A DNA stretch of 5,137 bases from Microbacteriaceae bacterium (GTDB lineage: Bacteria; Actinomycetota; Actinomycetes; Actinomycetales; Microbacteriaceae). The DNA lies in contig CANGGA010000071.1 of NCBI GenBank assembly GCA_947453285.1, forward strand, positions 1-5,137, read 5' to 3'. How positions within the stretch are numbered: position 1 is the first letter of the stretch; the number at the start of each line of letters is the position of its first letter. The notes beneath the pieces are model-generated. The model searched no databases. It saw only the letters and a program-made list of their open reading frames with translations, and was not told the DNA's origin. The position numbers and the translations under genes were made by a program. Below are positions 1 through 5,137 of this stretch, piece after piece.

Positions 1-2
1 AC

Positions 3-44
3 GAGGAAGCGCATGCAAAATCCAATCCGACTAAACTTGGGTGA
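3..44 (+). CDS. Possible C-terminal tail of an upstream gene (partial)
   Basis: A frame open from the window edge would encode EEAHAKSNPTKLG and stop at TGA (42-44), six bases before the ATG of the coiled-coil gene. If real, it is the last few residues of the preceding gene in the same transcription unit. The tail is too short to recognise, and another frame also stays open from the edge, to a TAA at 32-34, so the choice of frame is a guess. The alternative is that these 50 bases are simply leader sequence. Confidence 0.2.
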   Translation, partial: EEAHAKSNPTKLG

Positions 45-46
45 GG
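41..46 (+). promoter_or_regulatory. Ribosome binding site of the coiled-coil gene
   Basis: GTGAGG lies four bases before the ATG at 51. Its GAGG core matches the anti-Shine-Dalgarno sequence and supports that start over later in-frame Met codons, such as the one inside the DivIVA-like motif. Confidence 0.6.
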
Positions 47-50
47 CTAA

Positions 51-1187
51 ATGCCTGTGGATAAGTCTACCGAAGTGGCTAGGAGCCCTGTTTTGAGCGG
101 TGAAGAGACCGAATTCCCTGTAGTTATGAGGGGTTACGAGCGCGAATCTGTCGATGACGCGCTGCGTGACCTGCGCCGCGAACTCTTGCAACTCAGCGCT
201 CAGAATGCCCAGTTGGCCAACGAACTTCGCGAAACCTCAAACCGCCTAATTGCCGCAGAAAGCCAACTTGGCGAAGTTGGCGAACCAAGCTATGCCGGCG
301 TCGGCGCGAAGGCCGCACTCATTCTCTCGACCTCAGAAGAGCAAGCCAAGCGCTTGGTGCTCGATGCCGAAACCGAAGCGAGCTTGACTCGCAAGAACTT
401 GCACGAAGAACTCGAAGCCCAACGCAACGAAGCAAAGGGTTATTACGATGCCCTCGTAGCCGAGGCTCAGCGCCGCGCAGATCGAATCATCAATGCAGCC
501 ACCGTCGAATATGACCAGGCAATCGCTGACGCAAAGTCAAAGGGTGCCGAAATCGTTGACGAGGCGATTCGCGAGGCCGGTTCTATCCGTGGCTCGATTG
601 CAACAGAGGTAGCCAAGTTGCGAGCGACTGCAAAGCGCGAGACCGAAGCTCTTCGCGCGAAGGTAGACCGAGACATCGCCGAAAAGAAACTAATCGCCAA
701 CCGCGATATCAATTCTTCAATCGACTACAACCGCGCGCTCTCGATTATTACCGAGCAGGCTCGCATCGATCTAGAGCTTGAGCTAACCGCTCGCCGTGCA
801 GAAGCAGAGCAAACCTACCTTCGCAAGCACCAAGAGGCAGTCGCGGCTACTCAGCGTTACCTCGACGATGCAAACTCACAGTTGAGCACTGCAATTACCC
901 GCGCGAACGCGGCACGCCTAGAAGCCGAAACCCTTGAGGCCGCAGCACGTGCAATCAACAAGAAGTCAACCGACGAAACTCGACTAAAGGTTGACGCCAT
1001 GGTTGCCGCCGCAGAGGCAGAGTCACGCAACATCGTGAGCGACGCCCAGTCTCGCGCTAACGCCGAGATTCGTGAGGCCGAAAATAAACTTCGTCGCCTC
1101 GAGGTCGAGCGAGATGCGGTTTCTCAATATGTGCAAAACCTAAAGTCGGTCTTCGAGCGTCTTCAGGCTAATCTGAACATCAGTTAG
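51..1187 (+). CDS. DivIVA-like coiled-coil protein
   Basis: This 378-aa soluble protein is probably a cytoplasmic scaffold of the DivIVA / Scy / FilP type, which in Actinobacteria organises polar growth and division. Residues 22-45 resemble the DivIVA N-terminal signature: a Phe, then RGYERESVDDAL and a charged helix. From about residue 40 to the end the sequence is nearly all helix-forming, rich in Ala, Glu, Arg and Lys, with recurring A-x-x-I-x-x-A blocks (for example RADRIINAA near 142 and ESRNIVSDA near 324). There is a Pro/Gly break near 74-86, and no signal peptide or membrane segment. The ATG follows a good GTGAGG. The gene lies 17 bases before the AI-2E-type gene and is probably cotranscribed with it. 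The coiled-coil character is clear from sequence; the polarity role is inferred from family resemblance. A generic Ala/Glu-rich coiled-coil protein is the alternative. Confidence 0.82.
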   Translation: MPVDKSTEVARSPVLSGEETEFPVVMRGYERESVDDALRDLRRELLQLSAQNAQLANELRETSNRLIAAESQLGEVGEPSYAGVGAKAALILSTSEEQAKRLVLDAETEASLTRKNLHEELEAQRNEAKGYYDALVAEAQRRADRIINAATVEYDQAIADAKSKGAEIVDEAIREAGSIRGSIATEVAKLRATAKRETEALRAKVDRDIAEKKLIANRDINSSIDYNRALSIITEQARIDLELELTARRAEAEQTYLRKHQEAVAATQRYLDDANSQLSTAITRANAARLEAETLEAAARAINKKSTDETRLKVDAMVAAAEAESRNIVSDAQSRANAEIREAENKLRRLEVERDAVSQYVQNLKSVFERLQANLNIS

Positions 1188-1193
1188 CAATTC

Positions 1194-1199
1194 GAAAGG
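1194..1199 (+). promoter_or_regulatory. Ribosome binding site of the AI-2E-type gene
   Basis: GAAAGG sits five bases before the ATG at 1205, within the 17-base gap after the coiled-coil gene. The short gap and absence of a hairpin suggest one transcript for both genes. Confidence 0.6.
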
Positions 1200-1204
1200 C
1201 CAAC

Positions 1205-2260
1205 ATGAGCAGCCCAACCAAAATCACCAACCCATTTCAAGTTGGCCTGCTCGGCGGCCTCGGTGTTCTCACCGCACTGGTTATCGGCAGCATGGTTGCC
1301 ACAATCGCAAACATCATCACCTACGTCTTCGCAGCGATTTTTATCGCACTCGGGCTAGACCCGGTAGTCAACTTCTTAGAGCGACGCAAGTTCAAGCGCC
1401 CTCTGGCCATTACGACAGTGGTTGTGATCTTTTTTGGCATCGTCGGCGGCCTAATCTGGGCGGTAACCCCAAGCCTGGTGCGGCAGACAGCCCACTTCAT
1501 TCAGCAGGCACCGGTATTGCTAAGTGGAATCAGCCACATTGACTGGGTCATAAAGCTCGACGACCAGTTCGGCGGAGCAATCAGCACAGCCCTCACATCG
1601 ACCGGCAGTTTCTTGGGCGACTCAAAGAACTGGCCAAGCATGCTTGGCGGCGTGGTCAAGGTTGGCCTAAGCATTTTTAACGGCTTCTTCGCCGGACTGA
1701 CTATCGTCATCTTGTCGATCTACTTCATGGCATCGCTCGATTCGTTCAAGGAGTGGATTTACAAGTTGGTTCGCGCCCGCAGTCGCGAGAACTTCATAAG
1801 CATCAGCGAGCAGATCTCTAACTCAGTTGGTCGCTACGTGATGGGTCAAGTAACAATTGCCTCGATTAACGCGACATTGGCATTCATAATGATGTCTATT
1901 GCCCAGATTCCGTTTCCGTTGCTTTTTGCCTTTATCGCATTCGTTCTTGCGCTAATTCCACTGGTCGGTTCAATAACCGGTGCAGTCATCGTCAGCCTCG
2001 TCGCACTTTCGGTTTCTCCGGTCACGGCAATTGCAGTGGCAATTTATTACGTGTTCTATATGCAGGTTGAGGCCTATGTAATTAGCCCGCGCGTAATGCG
2101 AAAGGCAGTCGATGTGCCAGGGGCCGTCGTGGTTGTAGGCGCACTCGCCGGCGGAGCATTGCTTGGAGTTCTAGGTGCTCTGGTTGCGATTCCGGTAGCG
2201 GCATCAATCATCTTGATTATTCGCCAGGTCTGGATGCCTCGGCAAGACGCCGAGATTTAA
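1205..2260 (+). CDS. AI-2E family membrane transporter-like protein
   Basis: This 351-aa integral membrane protein belongs to the AI-2E / PerM family, whose members are proposed exporters, in some cases Na+/H+ antiporters or permeases; few have known substrates. Hydrophobic segments are visible near 15-50 (a pair), 67-88, 157-177, 217-232, 237-268, 271-288 and 305-340. A soluble, extracytoplasmic-type stretch (about 89-155) follows the first spans, as usual for the family. Family-like motifs include LDPVVNFLERR (51-61), GRYVMGQ (209-215), IPLVG (251-255), QVEAYVISPRVM (287-298) and the Gly/Ala-rich GVLGALVAIPVAA (321-333). Length is normal and nothing looks truncated. It is the last gene of the plus-strand pair, and its TAA directly abuts the stop of the convergent hydrolase gene. 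Autoinducer-2 transport should not be assumed: the window shows no quorum-sensing gene. Family assignment is firm; substrate is unknown. Confidence 0.92.
   Translation: MSSPTKITNPFQVGLLGGLGVLTALVIGSMVATIANIITYVFAAIFIALGLDPVVNFLERRKFKRPLAITTVVVIFFGIVGGLIWAVTPSLVRQTAHFIQQAPVLLSGISHIDWVIKLDDQFGGAISTALTSTGSFLGDSKNWPSMLGGVVKVGLSIFNGFFAGLTIVILSIYFMASLDSFKEWIYKLVRARSRENFISISEQISNSVGRYVMGQVTIASINATLAFIMMSIAQIPFPLLFAFIAFVLALIPLVGSITGAVIVSLVALSVSPVTAIAVAIYYVFYMQVEAYVISPRVMRKAVDVPGAVVVVGALAGGALLGVLGALVAIPVAASIILIIRQVWMPRQDAEI
2238..2260 (+). terminator. Candidate hairpin terminator inside the 3' end of the AI-2E-type gene
   Basis: CTCGGC (2238-2243), loop AAGAC and GCCGAG (2249-2254) form a perfect 6-bp GC-rich stem, followed by ATTTAA including the stop codon. 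The downstream T-run is short, so as an intrinsic terminator it is weak. Because the convergent genes have no spacer, any terminator here must lie in coding sequence, which makes the hairpin worth noting. It could equally be chance in codons for PRQDAEI. Confidence 0.35.
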
Positions 2261-2986
2261 CTAATCGACCGAATAGGTCTCTGGCAACGGATAGCGGCCC
2301 GGGTTAACCACTTTCACGATTTCATCTAGCACACGCTTGGTTGCGGCCTCACCAACCCATAGGTGCTTAGCACCATCGATTGCGATCAATTCGATATTCG
2401 GAATCAGCGAAAATCTTTCAGCCGCGGCGGCAGGTGTTAAGTAATCGTCAAACTCCGGCACAAGCGCAACTAGTCGCTTTTCGCTCTGCGCCCAGCGCGC
2501 TAACTCTTCGTCTGAAGTTCTGTGAAGTGGCGGCGAAAGCAAAATTGCACCGAGCACCGGTTCGTCAATCGCGTACTTGAGTGCAAGCTCGGTGCCGAAA
2601 CTCCAACCAACGACCCAGAGGTTCGGCAGCTTGCGGTCGATGGCAAACTGCACCGCCGCCCGAACGTCGGCAGACTCGGCAACGCCGTGGCCGAACTCCC
2701 CCTCGCTCTTGCCGTGTGGAGACTCTGTGCCACGAGTATTGAAACGCAAAATTGCGAGATCAGCCATAGCCGGCAAACGATTGGCGGCCTTGCGATAGAT
2801 GTGGCTATCCATGAAACCGCCATGGGTCGGCAGCGGGTGAAGCATGATCAGAGTGGCAACGGGTTGACGGTCGACCGGCATCGCTAATTCGGCAACGAGT
2901 TTTAGACCGTCGTCGGTAACCAGAGTGACTGCTTCGCGTTTGCTAGGCAATTCGACAGAAGAACGAACGTCAATGACTTCGCTCAT
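2261..2986 (-). CDS. Alpha/beta hydrolase, COG2945-like
   Basis: This 241-aa protein is a cytoplasmic alpha/beta-fold hydrolase, probably a small esterase/acylhydrolase; the substrate is unknown. Visible elements are an oxyanion-region HPLPTHGG (50-57), the RFNTRGTESPHG strand-turn (81-92) typical of COG2945-like proteins, the nucleophile elbow GWSFG with Ser129, an acid candidate Asp180 or Asp181 in EFDDYLTP, and His208 in AKHLW. The triad looks complete. There is no signal peptide. An open frame continues upstream to 3115, but ATG 2986 is preferred: AGGGA (2999-2995) lies eight bases upstream, the ATG overlaps the previous gene's TGA as ATGA, and the longer start would add 43 residues read out of frame through the zinc-finger gene. 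The gene is probably translated by coupling to that gene. Fold and triad are well supported; the reaction is not known. Confidence 0.88.
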   Translation of the reverse strand: MSEVIDVRSSVELPSKREAVTLVTDDGLKLVAELAMPVDRQPVATLIMLHPLPTHGGFMDSHIYRKAANRLPAMADLAILRFNTRGTESPHGKSEGEFGHGVAESADVRAAVQFAIDRKLPNLWVVGWSFGTELALKYAIDEPVLGAILLSPPLHRTSDEELARWAQSEKRLVALVPEFDDYLTPAAAAERFSLIPNIELIAIDGAKHLWVGEAATKRVLDEIVKVVNPGRYPLPETYSVD

Positions 2987-3285
2987 AGCAATTTTCCCTG
3001 AAACGATTTCCAGCACGCGTTGTGAAAGTGACGACGGGTCGACACGTCGCGGTGGGCATCCCAGGCAACGGTATGCGCGATGCCCTTTGTGATGTTCAGA
3101 TGGCAGTGCGGGCAAACCCAGATTTTGTCATCATCGGCTCGAGCGCCGGTTGTGGTTTGAACGTTGTACTCGACACCGTTTTTGATTTCGGTTCGCTTAA
3201 TGCCGGAGCGAACGGCATCGAGATTTAGCTCGGGAGTATCATCTGACTGACCGCGTTTGCGTTTCGGTCGATTGCTGCGTGGCAC
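2983..3285 (-). CDS. Small zinc-finger protein of unknown function
   Basis: This 100-aa protein has a very basic N-terminus (PRSNRPKRKRG, residues 2-12), a polar middle and a C-terminal Cys/His module. CPHC (Cys58, Cys61) and HNAC (His88, Cys91) would form a C-x2-C...H-x2-C zinc site, with further His at 60, 62, 71, 78 and 86. The module vaguely recalls treble-clef/HNH-like folds, but I see no catalytic pattern I trust. From memory, similar actinobacterial proteins are often labelled ATP/GTP-binding protein; no P-loop is visible here to justify that. GTG 3285 is chosen because it places the PRSNRP block at the start and overlaps the transglycosylase TAG by one base (TAGTG). A TTG at 3294 would add three residues. 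The end overlaps the hydrolase start by four bases. Nucleic-acid binding is plausible from the basic tail and zinc site, but unproven. Confidence 0.75.
   Translation of the reverse strand: MPRSNRPKRKRGQSDDTPELNLDAVRSGIKRTEIKNGVEYNVQTTTGARADDDKIWVCPHCHLNITKGIAHTVAWDAHRDVSTRRHFHNACWKSFQGKLL
2995..2999 (-). promoter_or_regulatory. Ribosome binding site deciding the hydrolase start
   Basis: On the minus strand AGGGA lies eight bases before the ATG at 2986 and inside the last codons of the zinc-finger gene. It supports the shorter 241-aa hydrolase over the frame open to 3115. Confidence 0.55.
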
Positions 3286-3944
3286 TAGTACCAACCGAAC
3301 TTATTCGAGTGGGCCAGAGCTCCACAGGCCGAGCCGTAACGACCCTTGATGTACTTGAGACCCCAGTTGATCTGCGTCTGCGGGTTGGTCATCCAGTCGG
3401 CGCCTTCAGAGACCATCTTCGTGCCAGGCAGAGCCTGTGGAATTCCATAGGCACCCGAGCTGCGGTTGGTCGCGTTTACGCGCCAGTTCGACTCGCGCTC
3501 CCAAAGAGTTACCAAACACGAGTATTGGTCTGACTCCCAACCCATGCCGAGCAGAGTCTTGAGCGCAAATTCTTTTGAAGTTCCAGGCGATGGCAAATCT
3601 GCATTCTCGACGAACAGCGGCTTCACGTCGCCTTGGGTAACGATGTTGAAACCACCGCGAGCGAAGCTAATGGTCTGGGTGTCGGCAAGGCCGTAAGTTT
3701 GGGCTGGGTCATTAGAACTTGGGTCATAGACCGACATGGTGTCTGCTGAGGCGATTGTGCCCGAGTATGGGTCAACTACTGAAACGAGAGCGAAGGCGGT
3801 CACAGCCGCGAAGCCCCAGCCGGCCCGAACGGTCTTGCGGGCTAGGTGCGGAAGCACTCCGCTGTGGGCGTCGGCCCAAAAAGCATGCAGCTTCGGAAAG
3901 GTGCGGGCGACGAGCGTTGCGCGCTCAACAGCGTGTCTGCCCAT
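3285..3944 (-). CDS. Membrane-anchored lytic transglycosylase-like protein
   Basis: This 219-aa protein probably cleaves peptidoglycan outside the membrane. A basic cytoplasmic-side N-terminus (about 1-42) precedes one hydrophobic segment (about 43-58), best read as a signal anchor or long signal peptide. A polar linker (about 60-125) leads to a compact C-terminal SLT/lysozyme-like domain (about 126-219). That domain contains WERESNW with the likely catalytic Glu151, GAYGIPQ (164-170), NPQTQINWGLKYIKGRYGS (187-205) and a terminal GWY. This matches the short actinobacterial type often named for the C-terminal domain of aggregation-promoting factor. Cys143 and Cys207 could form a disulfide, consistent with export. 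ATG 3944 has GAGGT (3953-3949) four bases upstream. The TAG overlaps the next gene's GTG by one base. An Rpf-like role is an alternative, but the classical Rpf motif is absent. Confidence 0.87.
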   Translation of the reverse strand: MGRHAVERATLVARTFPKLHAFWADAHSGVLPHLARKTVRAGWGFAAVTAFALVSVVDPYSGTIASADTMSVYDPSSNDPAQTYGLADTQTISFARGGFNIVTQGDVKPLFVENADLPSPGTSKEFALKTLLGMGWESDQYSCLVTLWERESNWRVNATNRSSGAYGIPQALPGTKMVSEGADWMTNPQTQINWGLKYIKGRYGSACGALAHSNKFGWY

Positions 3945-3985
3945 AATTACCTCGCGAAATGCCTAAAACATCAGTCTAACCGCCG

Positions 3986-4007
3986 AAAAATCGACCCGCC
4001 AGAGCGG
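3986..4007 (-). terminator. Weak hairpin plus T-run after the nuclease gene
   Basis: Read on the minus strand just past the nuclease TAA, CCGC-TCTG-GCGG forms a 4-bp stem, followed a few bases later by TTTTT (3990-3986). The stem is short and five bases separate it from the T-run, so it is at best a partial terminator. The region is the only gap in the minus-strand series (3945-4008, 64 bases) and may also carry the transglycosylase promoter; no convincing -35/-10 pair was found. Confidence 0.2.
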
Positions 4008-4008
4008 T

Positions 4009-4710
4009 TTAGTAGCTTGGCAGCTTGAAACCCGCGCAGGTGTTGAGCACAGACGACATTGCCGCCTTCTCTGCGCTTGTGATCCAGAGGCGATATTTGG
4101 TCTTTACGGCAATCTGCCTTGCCACATAGGCACAGCGATAGGCCCGATTTGGTGGCAGCCACGCGGCCGCGTCTGAATCGCTTTTCGACTCATTGGTTGG
4201 CCCATCAACCGCCAAGAGGTTCAACGGGTCGTTGTAGAGGTTGTATCGCGAAGTTGCGCTCATGGTCGAAGCGCCGGTCTCCCAGGCGTTTGAAAGCGCA
4301 ACCACGTGATCAATCTGAACCGCGAGCGAAGTCTTTATCCCACGCACAAACTTGATGATTTTGCCGGTGTATGGGTCTTTCAGCGTGCCGGTGGCAACCA
4401 GACAACTGGCTCCAGATCGCCAAGTCACGTTGGTCAAATCACGCTTCAAAATGTAGTTTCGAGTGTCGCAGTTGCCGATGTCGCCCCAACCATCGCTAAA
4501 CGCCGAGCGTGCATAACCGGCATGAGACGACCATGGCTTCACCTTGAGCTTTGAAAGCGCACTGACTGCGGTTACTGAATCATGGATGCGAACAGTTGCG
4601 CTGGCCGACGCAAGAGCGACCGAACCAAAAAGAAGCAGGCTAGCTAGAACGCTCGATGTGAAGAATCTGAATGACGCGGTCGATGAAGGCGTCAACCTGG
4701 TTTTCTGCAT
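4009..4710 (-). CDS. Secreted HNH family nuclease (DUF1524 / GmrSD C-terminal-like)
   Basis: This 233-aa protein is probably exported and cleaves DNA or RNA outside the cell. The N-terminus has basic residues, a hydrophobic core (about 20-34) and ALASASA, giving cleavage near residue 36 or 38. The mature part shows the family pattern: NCDTRNYIL (80-88), IDHVVAL with Asp134/His135 as the metal/catalytic pair, a W and GA just after, RYNLYNDPLNLLAV (155-168), NESKSDSDAAAWLPP (173-187) and YRCAYVA (191-197). Four cysteines (81, 103, 193, 225) could form two disulfides, consistent with an extracellular protein. ATG 4710 is chosen over GTG 4716 because AGAGGGG (4722-4716) is five bases upstream and the signal peptide starts well. 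The start lies 71 bases inside the previous gene, in a different frame. Scavenging of nucleic acid for phosphate or nucleosides is a guess; no immunity gene is visible, so a toxin role is less likely. Confidence 0.88.
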   Translation of the reverse strand: MQKTRLTPSSTASFRFFTSSVLASLLLFGSVALASASATVRIHDSVTAVSALSKLKVKPWSSHAGYARSAFSDGWGDIGNCDTRNYILKRDLTNVTWRSGASCLVATGTLKDPYTGKIIKFVRGIKTSLAVQIDHVVALSNAWETGASTMSATSRYNLYNDPLNLLAVDGPTNESKSDSDAAAWLPPNRAYRCAYVARQIAVKTKYRLWITSAEKAAMSSVLNTCAGFKLPSY

Positions 4711-5137
4711 AGCCACCCCTCTGTGCCGAGAAAACGATTCGACGAACCTCTGCCATGGTCAGAGCCTCGCCATTAACTAAGTGCTCAACAATCAGATTGC
4801 ACAACTTGTCGACCTGTTTGCGGCTATAACCGCGTGCCGGCCAGGCCGCCTTGTCGAATCGTTTGTTCTTTGGGCGATCGGTTCGACCGCGAACGATATC
4901 TGTAATTCGCTCAAGTTGGTCGCTGATGGCAAAGTCTCCGCGGGTCTCGCGCTTGCGCGAAATTTCACGATCTGCAAGCGCGTCTTCGATTCGGTCGAGT
5001 GCGGCATCGACCTTGGCAACTTCGTAACCGCCGCGAACTAAATCAAACTCGGTTTCGCGAATGCGCTCGGCACCAAGCAGGTGCCCCTCCGGGTGGTCAT
5101 ATTGCTGACGGGCCATCGACACGAATGCGTCGACCTG
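4640..5137 (-). CDS. DivIVA-repeat protein (N-terminus beyond window)
   Basis: A 165-residue C-terminal part is visible; the start lies beyond 5137. An internal GTG at 5122 could pass for a start, but the frame stays open to the edge and encodes QVDAF, the core of a DivIVA motif, so the gene is read as partial. Numbered from the edge, DivIVA-like units are a motif tail (1-5), FDLVRGGYEVAKVDAALDRI at 31-50, a diverged RGYSRKQVDKLCNLIVEHL at 102-120, and FSAQRGGYAENQVDAFIDRV at 136-155. Between them are charged linkers. There is no long coiled coil, signal peptide or membrane segment, unlike true Wag31/DivIVA. I recall similar actinobacterial DivIVA-domain proteins with this repeat layout, often near cdsA and rlmN, but those genes are not in the window. 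The role is unknown; polar or curvature-related membrane localisation is an inference. The last 71 bases also encode the nuclease signal peptide in another frame. Confidence 0.85.
   Translation of the reverse strand, partial: QVDAFVSMARQQYDHPEGHLLGAERIRETEFDLVRGGYEVAKVDAALDRIEDALADREISRKRETRGDFAISDQLERITDIVRGRTDRPKNKRFDKAAWPARGYSRKQVDKLCNLIVEHLVNGEALTMAEVRRIVFSAQRGGYAENQVDAFIDRVIQILHIERSS
4716..4722 (-). promoter_or_regulatory. Ribosome binding site of the nuclease gene, inside the DivIVA-repeat gene
   Basis: AGAGGGG ends five bases before the ATG at 4710 and lies in the codons for the QRGG part of the last DivIVA motif. Its strength favours ATG 4710 over the GTG at 4716, which lies within the site itself. 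Confidence 0.65.

Noticed and set aside
467..712. Minus-strand open frame of 81 codons inside the coiled-coil gene
   Set aside because: Its Ala/Ser/Arg-rich composition is what an antisense reading of an Ala/Glu/Arg coiled coil gives. No motif was seen.
1205..2260. Quorum-sensing (autoinducer-2) system implied by the family name
   Set aside because: No luxS, lsr or receptor gene is present, and most AI-2E family proteins have other or unknown substrates.
2500..2887. Open frames on both strands within the hydrolase gene (107 and 121 codons)
   Set aside because: They are rich in Arg, Ser and Cys, have no recognisable motif or good start context, and overlap a gene with a clear catalytic triad. 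They are read as shadows of its codon bias.
2987..3115. N-terminal extension of the hydrolase frame up to 3115
   Set aside because: It would read 43 residues across the zinc-finger gene in another frame. ATG 2986 has a ribosome binding site and an ATGA overlap, and the hydrolase fold is complete without the extension.
3957..4008. Promoter for the transglycosylase in the 64-base gap
   Set aside because: A TAGACT could be a -10 on the minus strand, but no acceptable -35 lies 16-18 bases upstream, so the call would rest on a single weak hexamer.
3979..4009. 6-bp inverted repeat AACCGC...GCGGTT around the gap, as a possible operator
   Set aside because: The arms are short and separated by 20 bases, and they partly coincide with the weak hairpin. 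This is expected by chance in GC-rich sequence.
3719..4028. Overlapping plus-strand open frames opposite the transglycosylase start region
   Set aside because: Compositions are Arg/Pro/Cys-rich with no domain, several frames are open at once, and the minus-strand gene explains the region.
4009..4710. Type IV restriction (GmrSD) or toxin-immunity system
   Set aside because: The nuclease has a signal peptide and no ParB-like N-terminal domain, partner or immunity gene nearby, so only the fold of the C-terminal nuclease domain is shared.
5120..5122. GTG at 5122 as the true start of the DivIVA-repeat gene
   Set aside because: The frame continues to the window edge and encodes QVDAF, a DivIVA motif core, so the gene most likely begins outside the window.

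Overview
The window looks like chromosomal DNA of a compact, moderate-GC actinobacterium. The best guess is a Microbacteriaceae-type organism, perhaps one of the streamlined freshwater lineages such as Rhodoluna/Aquiluna. Four things point there: two DivIVA-related proteins, a small zinc-finger protein beginning PRSNRPKRKRG of a type I associate with this family, a secreted HNH nuclease with the IDHVVAL / NLL / WLPPN signature common in Actinobacteria, and very tight packing. The taxon is inferred from remembered family resemblance, not from a search.

Layout. A plus-strand pair fills the left half: a 378-aa DivIVA-like coiled-coil protein (51-1187), then an AI-2E-type multi-span membrane protein (1205-2260), 17 bases apart. 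They converge with no spacer on a minus-strand series that reads right to left: a partial DivIVA-repeat protein (4640-5137, N-terminus beyond the window), a secreted HNH nuclease (4009-4710), a membrane-anchored lytic transglycosylase-like protein (3285-3944), a 100-aa zinc-finger protein (2983-3285) and a COG2945-like alpha/beta hydrolase (2261-2986). Three of the four minus-strand junctions overlap (71, 1 and 4 bases). The only minus-strand gap is 64 bases, between the nuclease and the transglycosylase. No stretch over 65 bases lacks a gene.

Theme. Most products belong to the cell envelope or the outside of the cell: two polar/scaffold-type proteins, a membrane protein, a peptidoglycan-cleaving enzyme and an exported nuclease. 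The zinc-finger and hydrolase genes look translationally coupled and form a separate cytoplasmic pair of unknown role.

No tRNA, rRNA, CRISPR, transposase, phage gene or defence system was seen. The most notable features are structural: a signal peptide encoded out of frame inside a DivIVA motif, the DivIVA repeats themselves, the coupled gene chain, and a hairpin in coding DNA at a zero-spacer convergent junction. I did not find a convincing wholly new system.
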